From contig JAPQWV010000017.1 of the NCBI GenBank assembly GCA_027422505.1, positions 17,485,501 through 17,549,500 of the forward strand: DNA of 64,000 nt. Reading direction: 5' to 3'. The translations under genes and the position numbers were made by a program. Within the stretch, counting starts at the first letter, position 1. Each line of letters begins with the position of its first letter. The notes beneath the pieces were generated by a model. It worked only from the letters and a program-made list of their open reading frames with translations. It was not told the DNA's origin and made no database searches. This document shows positions 45,279-55,734 of this stretch, piece by piece. This stretch comes from Craterostigma plantagineum (Eukaryota > Streptophyta > Magnoliopsida > Lamiales > Linderniaceae).

Positions 45279-47503
45279 TTAGACATGATGAACATAAGAT
45301 AGATTGAATGCAAAAGGAAACAACATAGATGAGAGACAAGAGATACTTGCTGCAATCACAACAAAAAAAGATGGAATAGCGATGGAAGCCGCGACAAAAA
45401 TTCCGTCGCAAATTTTAACGACGGTAATTTTCGACGGACAATCCGTCGCAAAAGTATAGAGACGGAATATTCGTGCCAAATCAGTCGCAAATTTTTGCGA
45501 CCACTTTTCCGTCTCAAATTTGCGACGGAAAAGTCGTCGGCAAAACCCGCCGTGATTTTTCAACAGGGTTTCTGTCGCAACTTTTTGCGACGGATATTTG
45601 CGACGTTATCACCGTCGCAAAGGAAAAACAATTGTCTGGAATTTTCTTTTCATTCTCATTTCTCTCCCCAGTCTTCTCTCTCTTCTCTTTGCCTTCATTC
45701 TTCTCTTTTCTTTTTTCCTCAGCTGCTCAGATCTGGCGGATTTGGAGTCCGCCGGATGTTGTGGCGGCGGATCTGGCAGCGAGGGAAGGTTGACGAGTAG
45801 ATCAGGTGGATGGCAGATCTTTCTGGGGCGGGACTAGCCGCGGCGACTACGAGCTGGTGGCGACGACCAGCGGCGGAGACGATGAGGCCGCGGCGACGAC
45901 GAGCTGGCAGCGATGACGAGCTGGGGACGAGCTGCAACGACGACGAGGCGACGGCGGCGACGAGTGGCGGAGACGACGAGCTGGATGCCAGATTTCGTCG
46001 ATGGTGGCTTGCCGGTTCACCAGCAGGCTTTTTCTTTAAAATTTGTTACCCAGTTTTTGCGACGGAAATTCGCTAGTCGCAAAAAATGTTGCGACGGATT
46101 CTCGTCGTCGCAAAAAATATTGCAAAGGCTGTTAGCGACCAGTTTTTTTTCCAACGGGCCTTTTAGCGACGGTGGCAATCCATTGCAATTCCGTCGCAAA
46201 AGGCTTGTTAGCGACGGAAATGCCATGGTTGGCGTTGTCGCTACGCATGGGCGGAGCTTCATTAGTGCCTACCTGAAAAAAAAAAAAAAGTACCCCTATC
46301 TATATATGTATATGTTATGTATATGTTATGTTGCCTAAGGTGAAAATATATTATTATATGTCTATGAATATGTGCGTGTCAGACGTTAGGAAACAATAGT
46401 GAATTCCTATCTAATATATAAAGTTATTTTTAATAATCTATCACGTGTGGGCCACTATACAACATAATTTTTATAGGTTTTATTAAAAATATTAAAACAA
46501 TTAAGTATTTTACTGATTATAATATTAGAGAGATAACTAGATAGATTATAAATTCTCTATTCAATACTTCTCCATACATTTTTACACAAACCAAATCACC
46601 TATTTATACACAAATCTCTCAAGTTACATTCACAAAATAAAATATTACATTAATCACACAATAATCATATCTACCAATCCTAATCAATAAAATAATCACA
46701 TCTAACTTTTCAGTCCCCATGCTTAACCACCAATATCTTACTTAACCACCATTCTAATAATATACATCCACATATGTATATCAATATTTCATAACAATAG
46801 GTACTTTTATGAACCCATTAATTTTCTTGGGTTTAAGATAAAATAAAAAATTCGGAGAACTGAGTAAATTATAAACTTGAATTATGATATCTAGCCTAGT
46901 TAATTAAATTATCTACTTTTTTGGCTTATAATCAATTAGGAAAAAATACCTTTTTCATAAAATTTGTACCTTATGTCTTAATCAACCAGTGTAAACGACT
47001 AAATAGACAAGTAATCATTCCTAGCTCTAATAACCAAGTAGACATACAAAAAAACTAATATTCATTACATTTAAAACGTACACCTACCTATACTGTTGTC
47101 ATATTGAGATCATACAAGAAAAATCAAACTATGAAGACTGAAAAAGAACAATGTAATATCCATAAGATTTACTTTATTTTTTTTATATTATCAATTTTGT
47201 CATTGCTTATTTTATTTATTTATTTTTCTTGCCTACCCTCATATATTTTTCTGGCTCCGCCCCCGGCTATCCGAACTTTTTTTGTAGTGAATTCTCCTTA
47301 GAATATCATTTTCATATATTCATACATGCATAGAAATACACCACACGTTGCCTAACTTATAAAGCTACATTGTCAACTTTAAAAGACAAAAGTTAACACA
47401 CTTCAAAGCATGTTTATCCATGACTTCACAAAAGATAGTATACTAAACAGCGCCATCATCGCATTAAGAAAATATTACAATATATTAATATTTTAACAGA
47501 ATT
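45279..47503 (-). repeat. Upper (5') LTR of Copia element 3, with insertions
   Basis: The minus-strand LTR begins TGTTAAAATATT at 47503 and seems to end CATGTCTAACA at 45279, just before the degenerate PBS. Only 47285-47503 can be matched to the lower LTR. A CACTA-like insert occupies 45357-46267. The AT-rich stretch 46268-47284 contains TCTAATATATAAAG near 46410, reminiscent of a Helitron 5' end, and GGCTCCGCCCCCGGCTATCC near 47253, so further insertions are likely. No gene is seen there. Confidence 0.6.
45357..46267. mobile_element. CACTA-like MITE with GCGACGG subterminal repeats
   Basis: The left end reads CACAACAAAAAAAGATGG and the right end ATTAGTG. Both sides carry many alternating TTGCGACGG / CCGTCGCAA motifs (about 45385-45620 and 46055-46240), as in non-autonomous plant CACTA elements. 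The centre (45730-46010) is very GC-rich, with repeated GGCGACGACGAGCTGG-like units and an upstream CT-rich stretch. Open frames there are low-complexity and probably meaningless. No 3-bp duplication found. Confidence 0.5.
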
Positions 47504-48390
47504 AGGGCACAAGTATCATAATGAAATGAAATTGTAACCTTTATACTTATTTTACAAAAGGGCTGAATCGGAAAGCTTTATATCAGACTACAAAGTTCAG
47601 CTATGATCCTGTGTGGACTTAGGACAATCTGAATTTTATTTTTTCTTTAATCCAGTGAAATAATGCTTAAACTTTCTTTTGATAGGGGGGTACATCGTCT
47701 TTGCCACCTTAACAGCCGCGGTGATGATAGAAGGTTTATGCTCGAATTCAACGAGAGATAATTTATTTTTTATGAGGCAGGAATCAAGATAACAAGGAGC
47801 CTCGGTAGGGGAATGTATGCTGTGTTGTTTTGTAAGTTTTAATGATATTGAGCTATTTCATTATAGTGTCTTTATACTTGTCTTATTGCTCTTGTTATAT
47901 CTATCATACTCTTACCTTTTCTACGCTAAATGGCACCATGAATCCTTTCAGGTTGTGAGACTAACTATCCATTGTGATATGTATCGTGAAAGGTTTCTAT
48001 TTCTCATCAATAACTCGTCGTATCAATGATTAAGTTCTCTCGTTCAACCTGATTCGAGCTTTGTTGCCCTTATCTGTAGTTCCTTATGTTATTTTCTTTC
48101 CACGTGTTTCTTCCATGCTGTTGATTGTAAAGAGAAATGTTTATTTTTCGTTATTCTTTTTTCTGGTATGCGCTACACATACATGTATGTATTGATGGCA
48201 TATTTTATGACCAATTTTATATTTTATTTCAAATTAGAATTATATGGAAAGTGCGCTCTATATTGCTGATCAGAAACTTTATTTTAACATATTATATACA
48301 TAACTTTTATGCTCTAAGTATCTCCTTTAAATGGCGTGCTCTAAATTTTATATGGTTTAAGACTTCTATACATACAAAGAGCAAGAGTTG
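47504..48390 (+). repeat. Repeat R copy 2, right part
   Basis: Continues R after Copia 3 and aligns with 17840-18460 (TTTGCCACC, AGGTTGTGAGACTAACTATC, TTGCCCTTATCTGTAG). It then extends past the point where copy 1 is cut by the Gypsy element, through AATTAGAATTATATGGAAAG, GTGCGCTCTATATTG and GGCGTGCTCTAAA. The reverse complement of that tail occurs at 50230-50450, 52560-52705 and 56440-56560, which fixes the 3' side of the family. Confidence 0.7.
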
Positions 48391-49039
48391 AAGTAAGGAG
48401 CAAGACTTCTATGAAGGGCTCTTTCTTGTCACCGGGTATGAGAGTGTAAATAAAATGAAGATGGAAATAAAGTCTTTAATTACAATCTCAAAAGGGTCCA
48501 AGGGCAGGATCCAAAATCCTCGAACACGACGACACCGAAAGAGTGTTCCGCGTAGGCGACAAGAAATTGCACTAGAGAATAATGGTAATGGGTTGTGCAT
48601 CATGTTTGTTTGATATGTATATGTGGGGTATGAAGAATGAATTAAGTGTTCGGTTTAGCATGCATATATATATATGCCAGGGAATTACTTTGGGTTTTGA
48701 TAACAACATTGTTGTGCTATTTGAATTATATTATGACGCTGTGTAAGAACTATGCAGCAATGCAGTTGTGTGTTTGGCGCATTCTGTTGTACACCAGTTT
48801 TTGCGCAGATGATGGGGCACACCTTTTTACGATCTCGTGCTTTGGCGCGTCGTATAAGGACGCGTGGGACTCGTTCACGATAAAAGAAATTCACAAAGCA
48901 AACTGAGGTTACTTCGACTTCAAGTACCAATGATGTAATAATTGATTATTTATGTACAATTATTATTATTCTAGCTCACCACCCTTCGCGAGCCAATCTC
49001 TTTATCTCTCGATCTGCGCAAAAACTGATACAAGCATGA
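48391..49039. other. Repeat debris
   Basis: No gene. 48800-48890 contains GTGCTTTGGCGCGTCGTA ... TCGTTCACGA, also found at 50748-50795. 48900-49030 (TGAGGTTAC, ACCAATGATG, CACCCTTCGCGAGCCA) is repeated at 51970-52100. So this is a partial copy of the sequence downstream. Confidence 0.55.
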
Positions 49040-49802
49040 ATGATATGCGCCTAACAAAATGTCGAGATAGGCGAGCCATCACCTCGCCGGAGGTCGCCGG
49101 AAATGCCTGGAGAAGTCGCCGCTCGAAGCTGGTGTGGAGCTGAGCTGAAGAAGATGCAAATCTGCTATTGAAAGCCGCGACGCACAGGGACCGTAGGATC
49201 ATCTTGGCGCCAGATCGGAGGACTGATATTCAAAGCTGGAGATTAAATGTTGTGCGTGGATAAGGCGCGAACTGATCGACGGCACAGATTAGAACAGATG
49301 AGTTGATGCGGATAACGGATCTGGACCGTTGGATGGAAGATCGGACGGCTCTCAATAAAGGTGTTATTTCACTTATGAAATCGCATGCTTTACTTGCAAC
49401 ATCACGTGAAAGAGCAATGGGCACGTGGCAAGCTGTGGAGCGCTCGATCGGATCAAAAGCGATGGCTCAGATCAGTCGCGAATCATGTGTTATGTATGAT
49501 TTCAGTCTTTAAATATCAGATTGCATGTTTCGACCTAGCATCTTTGCGAGTCCGTAGTTTCTTATAGAGTGAGAATGACAGTGAGGTGTAAACACGAAAA
49601 GTGTAGAGGCACGGCACAATGTAACTTTCGTGTTGTGATCAATAAGAAAGGAGGCTCGGTTGATCCGTGGACGTAGGCTGAAGTTCAGCCGAACCACGTA
49701 AATCCTGTTTTTATCAAGTGTGTGTGTGTTGCGATTTCAAGCTTCGATTGAGCTCGTCTGTGCTCAATTCGATCTGAAACACTTGCATAAACTGATAATA
49801 CA
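49040..49802 (+). mobile_element. Putative solo LTR, 763 bp
   Basis: Interrupts sequence that is continuous at 52090-52140 (CAAGCATCGAACCC there). Begins TGATATGCGC and ends GATAATACA. The flanks ATGAA (49035-49039) and TTGAA (49803-49807) agree at 4 of 5 bases. It contains the LTR-type hairpin GTGGACGTAGG ... CCGAACCACG near 49670-49705 and no coding domains. Orientation is taken from that hairpin, which lies near the LTR 3' end in the Gypsy element. Confidence 0.6.
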
Positions 49803-50285
49803 TTGAATCCTCATCGAGAGGTGTCCATTTCCCCAACACAAAAGATATATATCCAAGTAAAAAGTAAAAAAACACAATTTACCTATATATATATATATAT
49901 ATAAAAAAAATTGTTGCATAGTTCTTATCTCATTTGCGCATCGATTTTTTACTTGTGGATTTATGGATCTTAAAGAACGAGGGAGGTGATGGTGGCGAAC
50001 ATCTTTGGACGAAAGAACTCTCCATACATACGACGACGAGCCCACGTGGCACTGCATTGCACGGCATGTTCAGGCCGCTGCAGGTAGCAACGGGAAGGTG
50101 CTGATCGATTGAGAAGAAGATCAGCCTCGGGATTATCGATCTCGAAGGGAAGAATAGGCGTCTCGCGGCCGTCGTGTTTACACGGAGCTTTGTTCCTTCT
50201 TTCAACTCTTGCCTTGCCAAATATACAGATAGTCTCAACTCTCAAGTTTAGAGCACACCTTTAGGAGGAGATATTTAGAGCATAA

Positions 50286-50321
<36 letters not shown>

Positions 50322-50671
50322 AAATATGTTTAACAAAGCTTCTTATCATCAATATAGAGCGCACCTGCCAATTCTAATTTGAAGAAAAATACAAACTTGG
50401 TAAATGCATAGAATATACCATCAATATTACATATATAACACAGATAACCAAAAAATATAATTAAAAGTTAAACAAGTTCTCTTTACTAAAAATAGCATAG
50501 ACGAAAAACATGGGGAAAAAATCACAGAAGGAATTACAGACAAGGGCAAGATATGGCAAAAAAATTATGGAAGGAATTACAGATAATGGCAAAATAGCTC
50601 GATTAAGGTTGAACGAGACCTTTAATCATATGAGTTATGGAAAATAGAAACCTTTCGAGATAGGACTGACA
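49803..50671 (-). repeat. Repeat R-related fragment, inverted copy B
   Basis: In reverse complement the right part matches the 3' section of R (48000-48390). It carries an uninterrupted CATAGAATATACC site at about 50407-50419, the empty target of the CACTA element at 52709. AT microsatellites lie at 49886-49903 and about 50290-50318. 49980-50070 (TTTGGACGAAAGAA.TCTCCATAC) recurs at 52290-52360. Confidence 0.65.
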
Positions 50672-50817
50672 CTAGTACAAAAAAGGCAACTCCCTTCGTT
50701 GAATCGCGTCTTGCACTTCGATTCCACACCCTTCATTGACGAGCTCGAGCTTTGGCGCGTCGCACAGGAACGTGTGCGACTTATTCACGACCAAAAGGCG
50801 TGTCTGGTCGGGGACTC
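50672..50817. mobile_element. CACTA-type MITE, 5' fragment
   Basis: Starts CACTAGTACAAAAAAGGCAA, matching in reverse complement the end at 56230-56244 (TTTTGTACTAGTG). Its next 40 bp (TCGTTGAATCGCGTCTTGCA) recur at 55760-55790. It is cut at 50818 by the next element. Confidence 0.55.
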
Positions 50818-51710
50818 AGGGGCGGATCCAGAAAATTTTGACCGTGGGGGCCGTAGTATAAAAATTTGTATATTGGCGACGGTGATAAAAGCTAAAGTTT
50901 CATTTGCTCTTTTTTGCACAAGTCACATGTCGGGTGAAAACAAGTATATTGTTCGAGATTTTTCGAGACATTGTAGTATTTATTTTTTCTTTTTTATTTG
51001 ATGATGTGTTTTTTACTTAAAAAATGATTGTTTTAATTTTTTCAAGGCTCATTAAATTAATAAATTGGAAATATATTTTTTACAACTGACGTTTATACAA
51101 TAAGTTCATAATAAAAACTTTTACTTTGAAATCATAATTTTTAAAATGATAGTCATTGATGGATCCTAAAAAAAAAGATGAATAATATTTAATCTATATT
51201 ATAAAAAAATGTCAATTTTAGGACAAAATTAATATACACCATGACAAACATCTAAAAATTATGTATATATGAGATTTATTTTTTATTATTATCAACTATG
51301 TGGTTAAATAATTAGAATCTTATCGAATAGTATAAAGGTAAAGAAATTAGATAACTAAAGGATAATTAAATTAAATATATAAGTATTAAATATTAAATTA
51401 TGTTAACTTTAAAAAACACCTAAAAATGCTAAAAGCCACACGACGCTTGCATCATGCGTTTTTATTAAAAACAAAACAAAAAGAACAAAAAAATGGATAT
51501 CTATTATTTACAATTATTTACAGTAATAGTACTAGGCCCAAAATGGAACCCTTGACAAACTGGTATACTTACAGCTCTTTTACCACTATACTACTAGTCA
51601 TATTGTAGTAACAAGTTGGACCAATAATTTTTGCTATATAATACTGAAAATTTCGAAAATTCCCGCGCCGGGGGGGGGGGGGGGGGGGGGGCACAACATA
51701 GATCCGCCTC
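50818..51710. mobile_element. Element with GGCGGATC inverted ends and a poly(G) tract
   Basis: The left end is AGGGGCGGATCCAGAAAATT, and the right end, in reverse complement, is GAGGCGGATCTATGTTGTG. The interior is AT-rich and non-coding. GGGGCGGATCCAGAA-type ends are common in plant dispersed repeats, but I cannot name the family. A run of 22 G lies at 51670-51691. No clear target duplication. Confidence 0.5.
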
Positions 51711-52708
51711 GTGGAGTTGGAGGCGTGCCCAGCGACTCTCATATCCTTCCTTCAACTCTTTCCCTTGCCAAATATTCAAAGTCTCAAGTTTAGAGCACAC
51801 CATTTGGGGGGATATTCTAGACTAGAGCATATAGATATATGTATATATATACAGCACATAATGACCAGAAAAGATAATTAAAAATTAAACAATTTCTCTT
51901 TTCTTAAAAATAGCTCGAATCAGGTTGGTTGAACATGACCTTAATCATTGATAAAATAATTAACAAATCAAACTGAGGTTACATTGATTCAAGTACCAAT
52001 GATGCAATAATTGATTATTTTATGTATACGATTATTATTCTAGCTATCCACCCTTCGCGAGCCATTCTCTTTATCTTTCCATCAGCGCAAAACTAATTCA
52101 AGCATCGAACCCTCTCGTTCTTCGAAAGGTGAAACGCTTCTTTCTCATTTTGCGCATTAATTTCCTTGTCCTCAAGTTCTCGGGGCAAGCTCTCTGCTTG
52201 AGCCATAACTACCAAGGGACGGGGTTTTCTTACTGTGTGGATTTATGCGTTCTAAAGAACGAGGGGGGTGATCGTGGCGAACGTCTTTGGACGAAAGAAT
52301 TCTCCATACCTACGACGACGAGCCCATGCGGCACCGTATTGCATGGCAGTTACATTATACAACCTCACTTCTTTTGGATGCTCTTGTTGCTTTTTCCTTG
52401 AGGATATTGTGTATGAAGTAGTAAGAAACTATACTTGTGGAGAAATTGTTGAATGTAGGTGTAAGAGCACTTCTACCGTGCTGCCTCCTTCTTTGTGAAG
52501 ACTGAGTACTCTCATATCCTTCCTTCCATTCTCGCACTTGCCAAATATTCAGATAGTGTCAAATTTAGAGCACACGAGTTGGGGGAGATAGTTAGAGCAT
52601 AGATACATGTATACAATATGTTTAACAAAGCTTTATATCAGCAACATAGGCGCACCTGCCATACAATTATAATTTGAAATAAAATAGAAATTGGTAAATT
52701 CATAGATC
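51711..52708 (-). repeat. Repeat R-related fragments, inverted copies
   Basis: Two partial copies: 51735-51960 (CTCAAGTTTAGAGCACACCA ... TAAAAATAGCTCGA) and 52500-52708 (TTTAGAGCACACGAG ... GTAAATTCATAG). Between them, 51965-52400 duplicates 48900-49035 and 49940-50070. No conserved reading frame. The last copy is interrupted at 52706-52709 by the CACTA element and resumes at 55492. Confidence 0.6.
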
Positions 52709-53280
52709 CACTACAAGAAAACGTAGCATCAGACACGGAATATAGATACAAAATTCGTTTTGTATCTAAATTATGTTTTTTATTTCAAAATAAATCAATA
52801 TTTTTATTTAGACTCTGATTAGATACGGAAATAAAAATGAAAATGTTCTGTTTCTGAATCCGTGTCAAAATTGTGAGAATTTAGAACCGTTCGACACAGT
52901 TTTTATTTTTTTTCGAAACAAAATTAATATTTTTATTTAGACACGGATTAGATATGGAAATAAAAACAGAAATATTCTGTTTCAGAATCCGTGTCAAAAT
53001 TATGAGAATTAGGAACCACTTTGGACACAGCTTCTATTTTATTTCAAATTAAGCGGAAATAAAAACAGAAATATTCTGTTTCTGAATCCGTGTTAAAATT
53101 ATGAGAATTAGGAACCACTTTCGACACAACACATGGACTGGCCTTTGCTATATGGATTGGGCTTTGTTTATCTTATCTTGAGCCCATACTAATAGTACAC
53201 GTTTAGTATAAGTACTGTATCGGAAACCATTAAGCAAATGAATACAATTCTAATCTTCACATAATTATTCTATCTCGGAT

Positions 53281-53323
<43 letters not shown>

Positions 53324-53325
53324 CA
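53281..53325. repeat. (CT)n(AT)n microsatellite
   Basis: About 11 CT repeats followed by about 10 AT repeats, inside the CACTA element upstream of an exon-like block. CT-rich sequence continues to about 53440, as in plant 5' untranslated regions. Confidence 0.85.
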
Positions 53326-53478
53326 TCCTCTGCTTCTCTAATCAAACATCTCTCTCAGAGTCCCTGTAATTCTCTCTTTCTCGTTCGAAACCTCTCAATC
53401 TCTCTCTCGATTCTCTATCAATCTCATGATCGATCTTCAATGCTAGCTATCTTCTCCGTTACATACTCGGATCATAAC

Positions 53479-53688
53479 ATGGAGGTAGAGGTCTGTTCGG
53501 GCGTTGATCAAATCGACAAGGTAATTATTCCAATCCCAAATCGACACTGCGAATCATCACGAGCTCATTTCTATTCTTTTCCATTTCACCAGCTCACTTT
53601 GATTCGGCAATTTTATTAATCTATTTTCTAGGTCATCGGAGTTCACTGATATCTATTTGGTTGATTGGAAGCTGTTTTCAACGCTCAG
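53479..53688 (+). other. Exon-like blocks upstream of the captured MFS fragment
   Basis: An ATG-initiated block (53479-53520, MEVEVCSGVDQIDK) ends at a GTAATT donor-like site. A second block (53632-53688) lies between TTTCTAG and GTAAGC. Joined directly they meet a stop, so they may be an untranslated leader or come from another captured gene. I do not recognise the peptide. Confidence 0.4.
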
Positions 53689-53860
53689 GTAAGCTGTTTT
53701 AACGTTTTTAAAGAACAGAATAACACAATGGCTTGCTCCATAAATGTCGTTAGGAGAAGGTAAAGATTAAGCATCATATATGAATAAATCCCAAGGAAGC
53801 AATACTCCTATGTTATACAGTGCCTAACGAGTAGTTCAGTTTTGTGTGTGTCTGATTCAG

Positions 53861-54561
53861 CACTACGCTGAAGCGAATATCTCTGATTTCTTTCTTCTAT
53901 GAGCTGGGCATGTCGGGCATTAGCAGTGTCTTGCTGGTAAGTATATTTCTTACATTGCAGATGCTTTGAAGCTGAAATATCTGAATTTCTTATTTCCAAT
54001 GCTTCCTCCATTTTCAGTATTATCTGAAATCGACCTTCGGACTCAACAAGAACCAGATATCAGAAATCTTGATGATGGTTGGAGTAGGCTCCATTCTTTC
54101 TCAGGTACTTGAAATCAATGGGATTAGAAAGGCCATACTTTTTAATACTTTCAAAATAAAAAGAAAACTACAATCCTTCATTACATCGAAGCGTTTATAC
54201 TTTTGATTCGATGCCTGAAGATGCTGGTGCTTCCTCTGGCTTATCCAATAGTGGGGGAGAAACTTATACTCTGTGCAGCTTTGCTTGCATCTGTAGGATA
54301 TGTAAGTGCTCTTTCAGAAGATATTCAAACACATCATTAACATAATTTCCCCCACACTGAAGAAGGTTATATCTATGTAATAATGCCGGGAGTGCTTATG
54401 GCCTGGCTTGGGCACGTGGGTAATGTGAAAAAAGAAAACACAAAATCAACAAAATACAGAATACTATCAGTTTATATCCTAAAGCTCTTCTTAACATGCA
54501 TGAGCAGGTGCCTTATCTCAGTGCCTCGTTTGGAGTCGTATATGTCCTTGTTAAACCTGCG
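53861..54561 (+). pseudogene. Captured fragment of a plant HIAT1-like MFS transporter gene
   Basis: Five exon-like blocks with phase-0 junctions: 53861-53936 (ISLISFFYELGMSG), 54018-54104 ([19 protein letters not shown]), 54221-54301 (LPLAYPIVGEKLILCAALL), 54394-54419 (AYGLAWA) and 54508-54561 (VPYLSASFGVVYVLVKP). Donors GTAAGT, GTACTT, GTAAGT, GTAATG, GTAAGC and acceptors CAG, CAG, AAG, degenerate, CAG flank them. The peptides fit the C-terminal half of the plant hippocampus-abundant-transcript-like (tetracycline-resistance-type) MFS family, with three membrane-helix-like segments. The fourth block seems to have lost a base, the start and the C-terminal end are missing. Retained introns show capture at the DNA level. 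Confidence 0.8.
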
Positions 54562-54842
54562 GTAAGCAAAAAACGGTTCTTTTTCGTTAGCGTTTCTCAG
54601 CTATCTCGTCTCTGAAACGCATAGCACAGACGTATGCAGTGATCTCTAAAGCATCGAACTCAGCAGATTAGGTTTGTAGTAGCTTAGAAGCTAGATCTTT
54701 AATAAATATACATGACACGAAAGTGTTCGTTATTACATCATTCTTTTAATTGAGATAACATTTTTTGTTATACTATTTGGACATTCCCGTAGTTGTCCTG
54801 CACGGGAAGGGAAATGCCAAGAGTCTAACTGCTTAACTGTAC

Positions 54843-55120
54843 AGAGGCTACTGAAGCATATGGAGAATAGCAATACCTACACATTGAGACAACAACAATA
54901 GGAAATATGTGAAGTGCAAGCTAAGATAGCAACTGCATTTGTCGACGGAGATGAAGAACATATCGAAAAGCCCGGTAGCTTCGATGTGAAGAGATTTGCT
55001 GACAACATTCGTATATTGTTGCGCGAAGTTCAAAGAGGCCTCGAAGTTCGATTATCGAGAATCATAGGAGATCTTGAAGGAAGATTGGCGTTCGATGGAA
55101 TGATACATCTCAGAAGATGA
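54843..55120 (+). pseudogene. Second captured exon-like fragment, unidentified
   Basis: After a TACAG acceptor-like site at 54839-54843, a frame encodes an LLKHMENSNTYTLRQQQ-like stretch, a TAG, then 69 open codons (54914-55120; VDGDEEHIEKPGSFDVKRFA, LREVQRGLEVRLSRIIGDLE) to a TGA. It is acidic-basic, probably helical and unlike transposase. I do not recognise the family. It follows the MFS fragment by about 280 bp and is in the same orientation, but nothing shows they come from one gene. Confidence 0.45.
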
Positions 55121-55492
55121 AAAAAATGAGACTTTGAAGTAAGCAACAGTAGGAAAGAAAGGTCTTAGACCTGTTAATCATTTATTCTCCATCCATGTTT
55201 TTCTCAAAGATTTCTTACACTAGAATTTTGTACAGAAAATGCTTTTGCTTGTAATAATCCTCGAGTAATATTAATATTGTTGTTGCTATCCTAATTAGTC
55301 ACGGATTTGAGACAGAATTCTCTGTGACAAAATTTGTTTTAGAAACGGGATCTTATCCGTGTCAAATTTGCCACGAGAGCAATACCTACACATTCAGACA
55401 CGAAAAATTCCGTGTCTAACTACTCAATAGATACAAAATTTTAGTTTTAGACACCGAAATTTCTGTGTCTAATACTGTGTTTTCTAGTAGTT

Positions 55493-55734
55493 AGAATATA
55501 CCATCAAAATATACATATACTGCACATATGACCAGAACAGAAAGGTTAATTAAATTAAAGAATTTCTCTAATTCTTAAAAATAGCAGGCAAAATACATGG
55601 GCAAAATCACGAAGGAATTACAGATAAGGGCAACATATCTCAAAAAAAGTCACAGGAGTTACAGATAAGGGCAACAAAGCTCGGATTAGGAACGAGACCT
55701 TAATAATTGATATGAGTTAAGGAAAATAGAAACC
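55493..55734 (-). repeat. Repeat R-related copy C, continuation after the CACTA element
   Basis: Resumes with AGAATATACCATCAA and matches copy B (50411-50660) through GGAATTACAGATAAGGGCAA and GAAACCTTTCGAGATA. Confidence 0.7.

Larger units (their letters stand above)
37342..47503 (-). mobile_element. Copia element 3, degraded and interrupted
   Basis: Minus-strand remnants of gag, zinc knuckle, protease, pre-integrase and RT lie between two related AT-rich LTR segments (37345-37575 and 47285-47503), both ending AATATTTTAACA. A minus-strand purine tract (CTAAGGAGGGG) abuts the lower LTR. A degenerate PBS (GGTAGCAGAGC on the minus strand, about 45277-45267) follows the end of the upper LTR. Gag is split by a LINE (39029-44898), the upper LTR holds a CACTA-like insert, and integrase plus most of RT are deleted. 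The lower LTR is truncated. No target duplication is resolved. Confidence 0.75.
52709..55492 (+). mobile_element. CACTA-type element carrying captured gene fragments (Pack-CACTA), 2.8 kb
   Basis: The left end CACTACAAGAAAACGTAGCA and the right end (reverse complement ACTACTAGAAAACACAGTAT) form an imperfect terminal inverted repeat that extends inward through AGACACGGAAT/AGACACAGAAA. Subterminal ATCCGTGTC-type repeats occur at both sides. It splits repeat R at a TAG (52703-52705 and 55492-55494). The intact site is present in copy B near 50411. No transposase is encoded. The interior holds an intron-bearing MFS gene fragment and at least one other exon-like block, so it is a non-autonomous, gene-capturing element. 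Confidence 0.8.

Noticed and set aside
45913..46338. 141-codon open frame in a GC-rich block
   Set aside because: GC-rich repeats suppress stop codons in several frames at once. The product is Arg/Thr/Ala-rich repetition inside a MITE.
46395..46430. Helitron 5' terminus (TCTAATATATAAAG)
   Set aside because: Only a short AT-rich resemblance. No matching CTRR end with a 3' hairpin was found, so it is mentioned but not annotated.
53808..54011. Minus-strand open frame across the CACTA element
   Set aside because: It overlaps the splice-flanked MFS exon on the other strand and has no recognisable product.
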